A stretch of 64,000 nucleotides of DNA from Terriglobia bacterium (GCA_009841225.1 VXMF01000005.1:1-64000), one strand, 5' to 3'; counted from the first letter of the stretch, positions 8,567-18,062 are shown. Notes: generated by a model from the letters alone, not told the origin. Translations and numbers: made by a program.

Positions 8567-9796
8567 ATGCCGATGGACCGCATCGCGTCCATCGAGACTT
8601 TCTCCATCCGCCTGCCGCGGGACTCGGCAGCGATCCAAGGAACAGCCGGCTCGCCAACCGCGCTGCAAGCGGGGCGTTTCGACTATCGCTGGTCCGATGC
8701 CTACGCGACGCTCTACTCGGTCAATTTCGAGGCCGCTCTGGTCAAGCTGACAGCGGAGTCAGGGCTCGTCGGCTGGGGCGAAGCGCAAGCGCCGCTGGCG
8801 CCGGACGTGGCCTGCCTGATCACAGAGCAACTCCTTCGCCCGGCCATCGAGGGCCATGCGTTCGAACTGTCCGCGCAAGGCGTGGGAGCCTTGCGCGAGC
8901 GCATGTACGCCGCCATGCGGGTGCGCGGCCAAACAGGCGGCTTCATGCTCGACGCCATCGCGGGGGTCGACATCGCGCTGTGGGACTTGGTCGGCCGGGC
9001 TGCCGGGCGCCCGGTGTGCGACCTGCTCACAAGCGCCTTGCCCGCCGCCAGCGTCCCGGCCTACCTGTCGGGGCTCGGCGGCGAGACGACCGCCGCCCGC
9101 ATCTCGCAGGCTGAGGACGCGTGGGAGCGCGGCTTCCGCACGTTCAAGCTCTTTCTCGAACGCAGCCCCGATGACCTGATCCAGCTCGCAAAAGCGCTAA
9201 GAGAGCGATTCGGTCCGGCCGCACGCATCGCAGTGGATGCACTCTGGCACCTTGACCCCGCCACGGCCAGAGTCTTCGGGCGCGCACTCGACGAGCTGCC
9301 CGCACTATGGCTCGAGTGCCCGCTCCCCCCAGAGATGCTGCAAGCTCATGCCCGACTGGCTGCGGAGATCAATACACCGATTGCCTTGGGTGAGAGCTAT
9401 CGATCACGTCACGAGTTGGAGCCGTTCCTCGAGCAAGGCTGCGTCGGCTGGCTCCAGCCCGACCTCGGTCGCTGCGGCATCACAGAAGCGGTCGCGATTG
9501 CCGATCACGTCGCGGCGCGGCACCCGCAAGTGCAGGTCGTGCCCCATATCAGCATTGCGATGGGTCCGCAGATCGCGGCTGCGCTGCATTTCTCAGCCGC
9601 GACGCCCGCCGTGCCCATGGTCGAGTACAATCCGTCGGTGTTCTCGGTCGCGAATCAATTCTTGGCCGAGCCGCTCGCCCTGGTCGGCCACCGCTACCAA
9701 GTGCCGCGATCTCCGGGACTCGGCACCGAGATCGACGAGGGGGCAGTCCGGGCGGTGGCACAGCGGCCTGTGCTCCGAGCGGTCGAAAGCGCCTGA
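8567..9796 (+). CDS. Enolase-superfamily (mandelate racemase/muconate lactonizing type) enzyme, cytoplasmic
   Basis: Protein of 409 residues from the ATG at 8567; a second ATG six bases later is possible. It has no signal peptide, unlike the related enzyme at 4336. Superfamily residues are present: Lys in FKLFLE, metal ligands in AVDALW, LWLECPLP and ALGESY, and the acid/base pair in QPDLGRCGITEA and VVPHISIAMG. The capping domain includes VGWGEAQAPLAPD and MLDAIAGVDIALWDLVG. It is the last gene of the sugar-acid run, five bases after the DapA-family gene, and probably dehydrates or isomerises an acid sugar in the cytoplasm. Confidence 0.87.
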   Translation: MPMDRIASIETFSIRLPRDSAAIQGTAGSPTALQAGRFDYRWSDAYATLYSVNFEAALVKLTAESGLVGWGEAQAPLAPDVACLITEQLLRPAIEGHAFELSAQGVGALRERMYAAMRVRGQTGGFMLDAIAGVDIALWDLVGRAAGRPVCDLLTSALPAASVPAYLSGLGGETTAARISQAEDAWERGFRTFKLFLERSPDDLIQLAKALRERFGPAARIAVDALWHLDPATARVFGRALDELPALWLECPLPPEMLQAHARLAAEINTPIALGESYRSRHELEPFLEQGCVGWLQPDLGRCGITEAVAIADHVAARHPQVQVVPHISIAMGPQIAAALHFSAATPAVPMVEYNPSVFSVANQFLAEPLALVGHRYQVPRSPGLGTEIDEGAVRAVAQRPVLRAVESA

Positions 9797-9829
9797 TACT
9801 GTCCGGTGGCGACTGCGGCGAGTCCGCGG

Positions 9830-11260
9830 CTACGCCAGCAACCCATGCTGCACGGCGCCGCTCACATCGGTCAGGCGGAAGTCCCGCCCCATGAACTTGT
9901 AGGTGAATTTCTCGTGATCGAAGCCCATCAGGTGCAGGATGGTCGCCTGCAGGTCATGCACGTGGAGCGGATCTGCGGTGATGTTGAGGCACAGCTCGTC
10001 GGTCGCGCCATGCACGTAGCCTGGCTTGATCCCGCCGCCCGCCATCCACATTGAGTAGGCCGTTGGCTGGTGGTCACGTCCAGCGTTGGCCGCTTCCTCG
10101 GGCTTGCGAATCTCGACCATCGGCGTCCGTCCGAACTCTCCGCCCCACACGACTAATGTCTCGTCCAGCAGGCCGCAGCGCTTGAGGTCCTTGAGGAGCG
10201 CAGCGGTCGGCTGGTCGGTCTCCTGCATGCGCTTGGGCAGCTTCTGGTTGAGATATGTGTGATCGTCCCACGACGCGTCCATCATCAGCACGGTGCGGAC
10301 CCCGCGCTCGACCAGCCTGCGCGCCAGCAAGCAGTTCGTCGCGTACTGGCGGCGGTGCTCGTTGTCGCTCTCGATGCCGTACATCGCGATAGTCTCGGGG
10401 GACTCGTCCGAGAGGTCCACCAGATCCGGGGCCTCGGTCTGCATCCTGAACGCGAGCTCGTAGGCGTTGATGCGCGAGGCGATCTCCTCGTCCCCGGTGC
10501 GCTCGTAGCGCATGCGATTCATTTCGTTGACGAAGCCGATCGTCTCGCGCTGGATCTCCGGCGTCACGCCTGGAGGGTTGGTGAGGTAGAGGATCGGATC
10601 GCCCTGGTTGCGGAACAGCGTGCCCTGATAGTGGGACGGCATGAATCCCGAGGAGAAGTTCGTCGTGCCGCCAGAAGTGCCCTTGCCCGAGGTCAAGACG
10701 ACGAATCCGGGCAGGTTCTTCGATTCGCTGCCCAAGCCGTAGAGCAGCCATGACCCCAGCGTCGGGCGGCCCGGTATGGTCGCTCCCGTGAACAGCAGGA
10801 GCTGGCCCGGATGATGGTTGAAGGCGTCTCCGTGCATCGAGCGGATGAGGCAGATGTCATCCGCCACCGTGCCGAGATGCGGCACGAGCTCGGAGAGTTC
10901 CATCCCGGACTGGCCGCGCGGCTCGAACTTGTACGAGCTGGCCATCACCTTGGCAGTGGGCTTGATGAAGGCGAGCGTAAGGTCCTTGGTGATCGATTCC
11001 GGCAGCGACTGGCCGTCCCAGCGCTGCAAGGCCGGCTTGGGGTCGAAGAGCTCGTACTGGCTCGGACCGCCCTCCATGAACATGAAGATCACGTTCTTCG
11101 CCTTCGGCGCAAAGTGCGGGGCCTTCGGAGCCAGGGGAGAGGCCGCAGTCAGGCCATCGGCCGCCAAGAGTTCGGCTAGCGCGGCGATGCCGACCCCGCC
11201 CGCTACGCCGCGCAAGAATTCCCGGCGTTGGAGCGTCGCCGCAATGCGCTCTTTCTCCAT
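9830..11260 (-). CDS. DUF1501 family protein, Tat-exported
   Basis: Protein of 476 residues from the ATG at 11260 (a GTG directly before it is also in frame). The signal region QRREFLRGVAGGVGIAALAELLA is a twin-arginine type with a long hydrophobic core. The body shows DUF1501 hallmarks: NVIFMFMEGGPSQYELFDPKP, RSMHGDAFNHHPGQLLLFTG, MMDASWDDH and WGGEFGRTPM. It differs from the DUF1501 protein at 2142 and has no DUF1553 partner nearby. It lies 91 bases downstream of a sulfatase gene on the same strand, and is convergent with the sugar-acid operon across a 33-base gap. Confidence 0.88.
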   Translation of the reverse strand: MEKERIAATLQRREFLRGVAGGVGIAALAELLAADGLTAASPLAPKAPHFAPKAKNVIFMFMEGGPSQYELFDPKPALQRWDGQSLPESITKDLTLAFIKPTAKVMASSYKFEPRGQSGMELSELVPHLGTVADDICLIRSMHGDAFNHHPGQLLLFTGATIPGRPTLGSWLLYGLGSESKNLPGFVVLTSGKGTSGGTTNFSSGFMPSHYQGTLFRNQGDPILYLTNPPGVTPEIQRETIGFVNEMNRMRYERTGDEEIASRINAYELAFRMQTEAPDLVDLSDESPETIAMYGIESDNEHRRQYATNCLLARRLVERGVRTVLMMDASWDDHTYLNQKLPKRMQETDQPTAALLKDLKRCGLLDETLVVWGGEFGRTPMVEIRKPEEAANAGRDHQPTAYSMWMAGGGIKPGYVHGATDELCLNITADPLHVHDLQATILHLMGFDHEKFTYKFMGRDFRLTDVSGAVQHGLLA

Positions 11261-11351
11261 CACAGCGGTTCCATTCTACATGTCGGGCGAGACCTCAAGC
11301 CCGCCGGGCCCGTACCTTGCACACCATGCTGAGAGCACCGCGCAGCTTCGC

Positions 11352-12797
11352 TCAGCCGCTGGAATAGTCCGCACCCTCGGCACTTCGCGCGCAAGATTCG
11401 TCCCAATCCAGCAGGTACTGCTTCATCTGGGCTGCCACCTCGGGCAGTTCCCCGGCCAAATCGTGCCGCTCCCCTGGGTCCAAGGCAATGTCGAACAGCA
11501 TGTCCTGCCCGCTTCGCTCTTCGTCGAGAAAGCTCAGCAGCTTGTAACGATCTCCAATCAGCGCGTGGTCCGGCGAGCCCAAGCGGGCGCTCTGGCCGCC
11601 CTCTCCCCCGTCTGGACATTGAAACGCGATCGGCCGCCCGCGCTGCTCCATGTCGCCGTCGATCAGGGGGAGCAGGCTCACTCCGTCGATCGGGCGCTCG
11701 TCGTCCGGCGCATCCAGCCCCAGCACCGCGGCGATCGTGGGAAAGTAGTCGCAGGTGGACGCGGGCAGGTCCGAGACACGCCCGGCTTCGACGCGCCGCG
11801 GCCACTCGAGAATGCCCGGAACCCGCACGCCTCCTTCGAACAGGCTGCGCTTGCGTCCGCGCAACCCGCCGCTCGAGCCCCGGTCGGTGCTGCGGTGCAA
11901 CGTGCGCCCTTCCGGGCCGTTGTCGCTGCAGTACCAGAGCATGGTGTCGTCTGCCACGCCCAACTGCCGGAGCTCGGTCCGGAGCCTGCCGACCTGCTCG
12001 TCGAGCGCGGTGATGCAGCCGTAGTAGTGCTGCTCGCCTTCGCTGAAGCCGGCATACAGCTCGCGGTGCTGCGGGCCCGCTACCACCGGGCGATGGGGGG
12101 CATGGAACCAGATCACGGCGAAGAACCGAGTCTGCTCGGCCGCCGCCTGCTGGATGAACGGAATCGCCCGGTCCATGATGACGCGCGAATCGTCCCCGGA
12201 CAGGTTCTCGGTGGCATACTCCCCTTCCCCCGTCCAGTATTTCGACGGAAACGCCTGATTCTCCATGGGATCCCAAGTCGGCATCTGCACCTCGGCGGAA
12301 AACGACTGGTCGAATCCGTGCTCCCATGGCGGAGCGTAGTGTTCGGGCCGCCGCCCGCCCCGCCGGCCGTCCTCTTGATCGTTGGTCAGGGTGCCGAGAT
12401 GCCACTTGCCGAAGTGCCCGGTGGTGTAGCCCTGGGCCTTGAGCAATTCAGCCAGCGTGACCTCTCCGTCCCGGATGTGCCCGGCATTGGCAGTGGGTAC
12501 GCCGTAGCGATAAGGATGTCTGCCCGTCAGCGCACTGCCCCTAGTGGGAGAGCAGACCGGCGCGCCAGAATAGAAGCGATCAAAACGGAGCCCAGCCCGG
12601 CTCATCGCGTCCAGATGCGGCGTCTTCAGGTACGGATGGCCGTTGTAGCCAGTGTCGCCCCAGCCCTGGTCGTCCGCCATGCATAGGATGATGTTCGGTG
12701 CTTTCGTGTCGGCGTCGCGGCGCCCGCCGCCACAGGCAGCGAGCGGGCCCAACGCCATCGAGCCGAGCAAGAAGTTGCGCCTGGTTGAGCCTGTCAT
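11352..12797 (-). CDS. Sulfatase (arylsulfatase A-like), Tat lipoprotein
   Basis: Protein of 481 residues. The N-terminus joins a twin-arginine motif (TRRNFLLGS) to a lipobox (LAAC, Cys22), so it should be an exported lipoprotein. The sulfatase signature CSPTR starts at Cys82, which must be converted to formylglycine for activity, followed by GSALTGRHPYR. The metal-site segment NIILCMADDQGWGDTGYNG and the later CSDNGPEG and GKWHLG motifs are present. The family hydrolyses sulfate esters of carbohydrates or aryl compounds; the substrate is unknown. The upstream gene (54-base gap) is a PQQ-type propeller and the downstream one a DUF1501 protein, probably one transcript. Confidence 0.9.
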   Translation of the reverse strand: MTGSTRRNFLLGSMALGPLAACGGGRRDADTKAPNIILCMADDQGWGDTGYNGHPYLKTPHLDAMSRAGLRFDRFYSGAPVCSPTRGSALTGRHPYRYGVPTANAGHIRDGEVTLAELLKAQGYTTGHFGKWHLGTLTNDQEDGRRGGRRPEHYAPPWEHGFDQSFSAEVQMPTWDPMENQAFPSKYWTGEGEYATENLSGDDSRVIMDRAIPFIQQAAAEQTRFFAVIWFHAPHRPVVAGPQHRELYAGFSEGEQHYYGCITALDEQVGRLRTELRQLGVADDTMLWYCSDNGPEGRTLHRSTDRGSSGGLRGRKRSLFEGGVRVPGILEWPRRVEAGRVSDLPASTCDYFPTIAAVLGLDAPDDERPIDGVSLLPLIDGDMEQRGRPIAFQCPDGGEGGQSARLGSPDHALIGDRYKLLSFLDEERSGQDMLFDIALDPGERHDLAGELPEVAAQMKQYLLDWDESCARSAEGADYSSG

Positions 12798-12851
12798 GTG
12801 TTCTTAGATCCTATCGGCAGCAGCCGTGCCGCCAGAGGGACAACCGCAATT

Positions 12852-14258
12852 CTATTCGCTGAAGCAATACAGCTTGCTGGCCGTGCGGACGTAAAGGCAG
12901 TCACTCCCGATGGCGGGCGTGGCGTAGACTTCTTCCCCGAGATCGTTGGTTTGCAGCACGGTCCAATCCGAGCTGGCCTCCAGCACGACTGCCTTGCCGG
13001 TCTCGCTGAGCATGTAGATCTTGCCATCGCCGGCAACCGGCGAGGCGTAGTAGGAGTCGATCGCGCCGGACAGCCGTCCCTGCTTGAGCACCGCTCCAGA
13101 ATCTGGGTCGAGCGCGGTCACGATCCCTCCGTTGCGGACCAGATATAGGACGCCCTCGTACAGGACGGGGGACGCCACGTCGGGCAGAGACTTCTGGTGT
13201 CGCCACAAGCGGTGGGACCCCGTCACGTTGCCACGACCGCCGAGCCGGATGGCCATGCAAGAGTTCTCAGAGACGCGCCGGGCGCGATAGTGCGCCCAGT
13301 CGCGCGCGTTCAGCGTCCCGTTCTTGTTCCGATCGTGCATCGCCCAATTGTCCGGCAGCCAATTTTCGGGGATCTCTTCCTTGTCAAGCTCGGCGTCACC
13401 GTTGGCGTCGAAACGCAGGCTCACCTCCTCGAACGGCGGCAGTTCCAAGCGCACGGCTGGCTCGCCGCCCGGGGCCCAGCCGTTGAAGAAGAGCCGATCT
13501 CCGGCCAGCACGGGAACGGACTTCACCTGATAGGTCAGGCCGTCCACGCGCCAAATCTCGCTGCCGTCCGGGGCGTAGCCGGTCATGCGGTACGAGCCGG
13601 GCACGATGATCTCCAGTCCGGCCGCGCCTTGGTCGAAAACGGCGGGCGTCGAAAAGCTGTGCACGAAATCGGGACGCTCCCGCTTCCAGAGGATCTCGCC
13701 GTTGGCCGGATCGACGGCAATGAGATACGCCCCAAGATCCTGGTCGCAGACCATGATCAGCTTGCCATCGGCCAAGATCGGCGAAGCCCCCATGCCGTGA
13801 TAGTTGGTGAACGGCCCCAATGGCAGAGACCACAGCTGGTCCCCGTCGGGGCCGTAGGCGAGCAATCCGTAGCCTCCGAAGAAGACATAGACGTTCGTGC
13901 CATCCGTGACGGGCGTAGAGGAAGCTTCGTGGTTGCGGCGGTTCATCCTCTCCACGCGCCGTGCCGGGGCCGCTCGCCGCCACAGCTCACGACCAGTCGC
14001 GCGGTCAAAGGCGAGCGTCAGCAACTGGCCGTCTTCGGCCGCCGTCAGGTACAGCCGGTCCGAGGACAATACGGCAGAGGACTTGCCGGGCGGAACGGCG
14101 ACTTCCCATTGGGAGTTGGTACCGGGTCCGAAGACAACCGGCAAGCGGCCAGTCTCGGCAATGCCGCTGCCATTGGGACCGCGAAATCTAGCCCACTCCG
14201 ATGCCGGCACGGCGCCCGCGGCGAGCAGGGTGGCCAGCAAGACCTTGGCGACCTGCAT
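12852..14258 (-). CDS. PQQ-like beta-propeller protein with two EF-hand loops
   Basis: Protein of 468 residues with a signal peptide (MQVAKVLLATLLAAGAVPASEWARF). It has repeated propeller blades of the PQQ/WD40-like outer-membrane type (LAFDRATGRELWRR, IAVDPANGEILWKRE, TALDPDSGAVLKQGR). Between blades, at about residues 280-320, are two EF-hand calcium loops, DANGDAELDKEE and DRNKNGTLNARD. Such propellers are non-enzymatic or dehydrogenase-like; no substrate can be named. It heads the transcript that continues into the sulfatase. A TATAAC hexamer lies 7 bases upstream of the ATG (14266-14271), suggesting a leaderless or near-leaderless message. Confidence 0.87.
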   Translation of the reverse strand: MQVAKVLLATLLAAGAVPASEWARFRGPNGSGIAETGRLPVVFGPGTNSQWEVAVPPGKSSAVLSSDRLYLTAAEDGQLLTLAFDRATGRELWRRAAPARRVERMNRRNHEASSTPVTDGTNVYVFFGGYGLLAYGPDGDQLWSLPLGPFTNYHGMGASPILADGKLIMVCDQDLGAYLIAVDPANGEILWKRERPDFVHSFSTPAVFDQGAAGLEIIVPGSYRMTGYAPDGSEIWRVDGLTYQVKSVPVLAGDRLFFNGWAPGGEPAVRLELPPFEEVSLRFDANGDAELDKEEIPENWLPDNWAMHDRNKNGTLNARDWAHYRARRVSENSCMAIRLGGRGNVTGSHRLWRHQKSLPDVASPVLYEGVLYLVRNGGIVTALDPDSGAVLKQGRLSGAIDSYYASPVAGDGKIYMLSETGKAVVLEASSDWTVLQTNDLGEEVYATPAIGSDCLYVRTASKLYCFSE

Positions 14259-14265
14259 GCCATAA

Positions 14266-14271
14266 GTTATA
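14266..14271 (-). promoter_or_regulatory. Possible -10 element (TATAAC) for the beta-propeller gene
   Basis: On the minus strand TATAAC is separated from the ATG at 14258 by 7 bases, the spacing expected for a leaderless transcript. No convincing -35 box was found 16-18 bases upstream. Confidence 0.35.
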
Positions 14272-14409
14272 GCGCTTCAGCCGGGGGCGGTTGCGCTTGG
14301 TGCCAAGGGAAAGTCCGAGCCGGCGCACACGCCAGAGCGGCGCCCAACGCTCGTTCGCAGGCGGCATTCGACGTTTCCAATCGCAGAGTGTTCCGGGTAC
14401 GATGAGTTC

Positions 14410-16704
14410 TTGGCCGGGTCACGCTTCAGGATCGCCCTGCTTGCGCTGGGCGCAGCAGCGGCAGTAGCGCCGCTTCGCTCCTCCGATCAGGCCCTTGTCA
14501 AGCAGTACTGCACCGCTTGTCACAACGACGACGCACAGACGGCCGGTGTCTCCTTGCAAGGGCTCGACCCCGCCCGGCCTGACCTGGATCCCGCCCTCTG
14601 GGAGAGGGTCTTGCGCAAGGTAGGGTCGGGCGAGATGCCACCGTCAGGCCTGCCCGCCCCAGAACAGTCCCAGCGCTCAGAGTTCGTCGCCCGACTGGAG
14701 CAAGCGCTCGACGCGGCAGCCCGCGCAAATCCCGACCCGGGTCGCCCGCCGGCCCACCGGCTCAACCGGGCCGAGTACTCCAACGCGGTTCGCGACCTGC
14801 TGCACCTAGATCTCGATCTCACCACGATGCTGCCCGGCGACGATTCCGGCTACGGGTTCGACAACATCGCGGATGTGCTGACGCTCTCGCCGGCTCTGCT
14901 GGACCGCTACATGTTCGCCGCGCGCCACGTAAGCCGACTGGCGGTGGGCTCGGCGGTGTCGAAGCCCCAGAAGGACATCTTCGTGCGCGATCGGGAGACC
15001 GGATTCCGCTACGCCGGCCATGCGCCCGCATCAAGACTGGACCTGCCTATCGGGTCGAGTCGCGGAACAGCTCTGAAGTACTACTTCCCTCTCGCGGGCG
15101 AGTACGTCATCTCCGCGGCCTTGGACCAAGGGGACAGCCGCACGAGCTACGAACATTACCAGACCCGCCTGACGGTACAGGCCGGGATGCGCACGCTGAC
15201 ACTCGCATTCCTAGGCGAATCCTCGCGCGCGGAGCGCACCGCGCCGAGCGGGAGCAGCGAGCCCGCACGGCCGCACCCACCTTTTGACATCCGCTTGGAC
15301 GGCGGGCGTCTTGAGCTGCTGCAGCTGCCCGATGCAAAGCAGCCTTTCAAACTCCGCTGGATTTCCGTCGAAGGCCCGTTCGATCCGCAAGGCCCCGGCG
15401 ATACCGCCAGTCGCCGCAAGATCTTCACCTGCCGGCCCGAGAGCGCGGAACAGGCGCGTCCGTGCGCCGAGAAAATCGTCTCGAATCTGGCGCGCCAAGC
15501 CTACCGGCGGCCAGTCCACGACCAAGACTTGGCGGCCCTGATGGCGATGTACGAGCTCGGGGAGTCGGAAGGGGGGTTCGAATCCGGCATCGAGCGGACC
15601 GTCCGAGCGCTGCTCGTCTCCCCCAGCTTCCTGTTCCGCCTCGAACCGGGCCCCGAGGACACGGAGCCGGGCAAGCCGTTCCGCATCAGCGACGCCGCGC
15701 TGGCCTCGCGGCTGTCTTTCTTCTTGTGGAGCAGCCTGCCTGACGAAGAGTTGCTCGCCGCCGCCGAGCAGGGCCGCTTGCGCGACGAGCGCGAGCTGGA
15801 GCGGCAGGTCCGCAGGATGCTGGCCGACCGGAGGGCGAACGCGCTGGTGGAGAACTTCGCGGGCCAATGGCTGGAGTTGCGCAAGGTGGCGAGAATCAAG
15901 CCCGACGAGATTCTGTTCCCGGAATTCGACTCGGAACTGCGCTTTGCGATGCGGCGGGAGACTGAGCTGTTCTTCGCCGACATCCTAAAGCGCAATCGCA
16001 GCTCGCTCGAACTGCTCGACGCCGACTACACGTTCCTGAACGAGAGGCTGGCCGCGCACTATGGCCTCGCTGGCGTGCGAGGCCAGCAGTTCCGCCGGGT
16101 TAGCCTGACGGACGCGCGGCGCGGAGGCCTGCTCGGCCAAGCCAGCGTGCTGGCCGTGACTTCCTACCCGAACCGCACATCCGTGGTGATCCGCGGCAAG
16201 TGGATCTTGGAGAACCTCTTCGGCATGCCCCCGCCCCCGCCCCCGCCGGACATACCCGAGCTCGAGGAGGCCGCTCCGGAGGGCGAGCACCTCACCTTGC
16301 GGGAGCTGATGACACTGCACAGCCAGAGCCCGACGTGCGCCAGCTGTCACGTCAGGATGGATCCGATCGGCTTCGCCTTGGAGAACTTCGACGCGATCGG
16401 GCGTTGGCGCGACAAGGACGGCGACGTGCCGATCGACGCGTCCGGCGAACTACCGGGCGGGATCCAGTTCAGCGGCCCGGAGGAGCTAAAACAGACGTTC
16501 ACGACCGTGTTGAAGGACGCTTTCGCGAGAACCGTTGTAGAAAAACTGCTCACGTACGCCCTCGGCAGGGGCCTGGAGTATTACGATAGACCTGTAGTGC
16601 GAGCAATCGCCCGCGAGGGGGAGGTGTCTAGCTATCGCTTCGCCGACCTCATCGTGGCAGTGACCAAGAGCATGCCGTTCCAGATGCGCAGGGGGGCTGA
16701 ATGA
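14410..16704 (+). CDS. Planctomycete-type cytochrome with DUF1587-DUF1595-DUF1592-DUF1588-DUF1585 domains
   Basis: Protein of 764 residues starting with TTG at 14410; the nearby ATG at 14402 is out of frame, and the TTG is followed directly by a signal peptide (FRIALLALGAAAAVAP). A mono-haem cytochrome-like N-terminus has CTACH at residues 34-38. Then come DUF1587 (about 110-180, HRLNRAEYSNAVRDLL), DUF1595 (about 350-415, LARQAYRRPV), DUF1592 (about 425-550, RLSFFLWSSLPDEELL), DUF1588 (about 570-645, SYPNRTSVVIRGKWILENL) and DUF1585 (about 650-760, MDPIGFALENFDAIG). A second CASCH motif is at 643-647. Proposed roles are redox chemistry at the cell surface; none is established. Its stop overlaps the DUF1552 gene (ATGA). 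Confidence 0.88.
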   Translation: MAGSRFRIALLALGAAAAVAPLRSSDQALVKQYCTACHNDDAQTAGVSLQGLDPARPDLDPALWERVLRKVGSGEMPPSGLPAPEQSQRSEFVARLEQALDAAARANPDPGRPPAHRLNRAEYSNAVRDLLHLDLDLTTMLPGDDSGYGFDNIADVLTLSPALLDRYMFAARHVSRLAVGSAVSKPQKDIFVRDRETGFRYAGHAPASRLDLPIGSSRGTALKYYFPLAGEYVISAALDQGDSRTSYEHYQTRLTVQAGMRTLTLAFLGESSRAERTAPSGSSEPARPHPPFDIRLDGGRLELLQLPDAKQPFKLRWISVEGPFDPQGPGDTASRRKIFTCRPESAEQARPCAEKIVSNLARQAYRRPVHDQDLAALMAMYELGESEGGFESGIERTVRALLVSPSFLFRLEPGPEDTEPGKPFRISDAALASRLSFFLWSSLPDEELLAAAEQGRLRDERELERQVRRMLADRRANALVENFAGQWLELRKVARIKPDEILFPEFDSELRFAMRRETELFFADILKRNRSSLELLDADYTFLNERLAAHYGLAGVRGQQFRRVSLTDARRGGLLGQASVLAVTSYPNRTSVVIRGKWILENLFGMPPPPPPPDIPELEEAAPEGEHLTLRELMTLHSQSPTCASCHVRMDPIGFALENFDAIGRWRDKDGDVPIDASGELPGGIQFSGPEELKQTFTTVLKDAFARTVVEKLLTYALGRGLEYYDRPVVRAIAREGEVSSYRFADLIVAVTKSMPFQMRRGAE

Positions 16705-18062
16705 CCTTCGTGACCAACAAATCGCTATCTCGCCGCGCGGTGCTGCGCGGCTTGGGAGCGACCGTGGCCCTGCCCTTCATGGACGCCATGGTGCCAGCGC
16801 ACGGCGCGTCCCGCATCGCCGCGAGCGCGCCCGCCCTGCGCATGGGCTTCGTCTACGTGCCGAACGGCATCATGGACCTCAAGGGCGAGTGGACACCAAA
16901 GGGCGAGGGTCGGAGCTTCGAGTTCAGCCAGATCACTGCGGGTCTGGAGCCGTTCCGCCAGCACGTGAACGTGATCAGCGGGCTGGCCCAGCTCAACGGC
17001 CGGCCGGGCGCGGACGGGGCCGGCGACCATGCCCGGGCGGGCGCGACCTTCCTGACGGGGGCGCGTCCGATCAAGACAGAGGGCATGGGCATTCGCGCCG
17101 GCGTTTCCGCAGACCAGATCGCCGCCCGCTCGCTGGGCGAGCACACGCAGATCGCCTCTCTGGAAACCGGGATCGAGGAGCAGAGCGTGGCTGGCGGCTG
17201 CGATTCCGGCTACAGCTGCGCCTACACCAACACGATCTCCTGGCGCACTCCCACGACGCCAAACCCGGTCGAGGACAACCCCAGGCGCCTGTTCGAGCGA
17301 CTGTTCGGCGATGGCGAGAGCACCGACCCCGCCGAGCGGCTCTCGAAGCTGCGCGAGCAACGCACGATCCTGGACTTCGTCCGCGAAGATTTGGCGCGCC
17401 TGCGGGGCGAGCTCGGCGCGGATGACCGGCGCAAGCTGGAAGAGTACGTCGAAGCCATCCGCGACTTGGAGCGGCGCATCGAGCGGGCAGAGGCACAGAG
17501 CGGCCAGCAACTGCCCACCTTCCACCGGCCGGGCGGCGTCCCGGACAGCTTTGACGAGCACGCCAAGCTGATGATCGACTTGCAGGTGCTGGCCTTCCAG
17601 GCAGACTTGACGCGCGTCTCCAGCTTCATGATGGGGCGCGAGGGCACCTGGCGCAGCTATCCGGGCATCGGCGTTCCGGACGCGCACCACGCCGTCACGC
17701 ACCATTCGCATGATGCGGAAAAGATCTCCAAGGTCATCTTGATCAACAAGCACCACGTCAAGACGTTCGGCTACATGCTCGACAAGATGCGGTCGATCCA
17801 AGATGGCGACGGCAGCCTGCTAGACCACTCGATGCTCCTCTACGGCAGCTCGATCTCGGATGGCAACCAGCACCTGCACCACGACCTGCCGCTGGTCTTG
17901 GCCGGCGGAGCGGCCGGGCAGCTGCCTGGCGGGCGCCACCTGCGCTACTCGCGCGAGACGCCCATGAACAACTTGCTGCTGACCATGCTCGACATGGCAG
18001 GGGTGCCGACCGAAGAGCTCGGCGATAGCACCGGCAAGTTGGAAGGTCTCACCATCGCATAG
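16701..18062 (+). CDS. DUF1552 family protein, Tat-exported
   Basis: Protein of 453 residues. A twin-arginine signal (LSRRAVLRGLGATVALPF) precedes a DUF1552 body with the typical MGFVYVPNGIMDLKGEWTP, HARAGATFLTGARP and SCAYTNTISWRTPTTP segments. A coiled-coil-prone helix lies around residues 215-265. The family has no known activity but is almost always encoded directly after a DUF1592-type cytochrome, as here with a 4-base overlap, so the two probably work together in the periplasm. An ankyrin-repeat gene follows after 9 bases. Confidence 0.88.
   Translation: MTFVTNKSLSRRAVLRGLGATVALPFMDAMVPAHGASRIAASAPALRMGFVYVPNGIMDLKGEWTPKGEGRSFEFSQITAGLEPFRQHVNVISGLAQLNGRPGADGAGDHARAGATFLTGARPIKTEGMGIRAGVSADQIAARSLGEHTQIASLETGIEEQSVAGGCDSGYSCAYTNTISWRTPTTPNPVEDNPRRLFERLFGDGESTDPAERLSKLREQRTILDFVREDLARLRGELGADDRRKLEEYVEAIRDLERRIERAEAQSGQQLPTFHRPGGVPDSFDEHAKLMIDLQVLAFQADLTRVSSFMMGREGTWRSYPGIGVPDAHHAVTHHSHDAEKISKVILINKHHVKTFGYMLDKMRSIQDGDGSLLDHSMLLYGSSISDGNQHLHHDLPLVLAGGAAGQLPGGRHLRYSRETPMNNLLLTMLDMAGVPTEELGDSTGKLEGLTIA

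Noticed and set aside
15578..15590. GGTTCGAATCC-like tRNA T-arm sequence
   Set aside because: It lies within the DUF1595 region of a clear coding gene and no acceptor or anticodon arms pair around it; the similar stretch near 32605 is likewise inside a gene.
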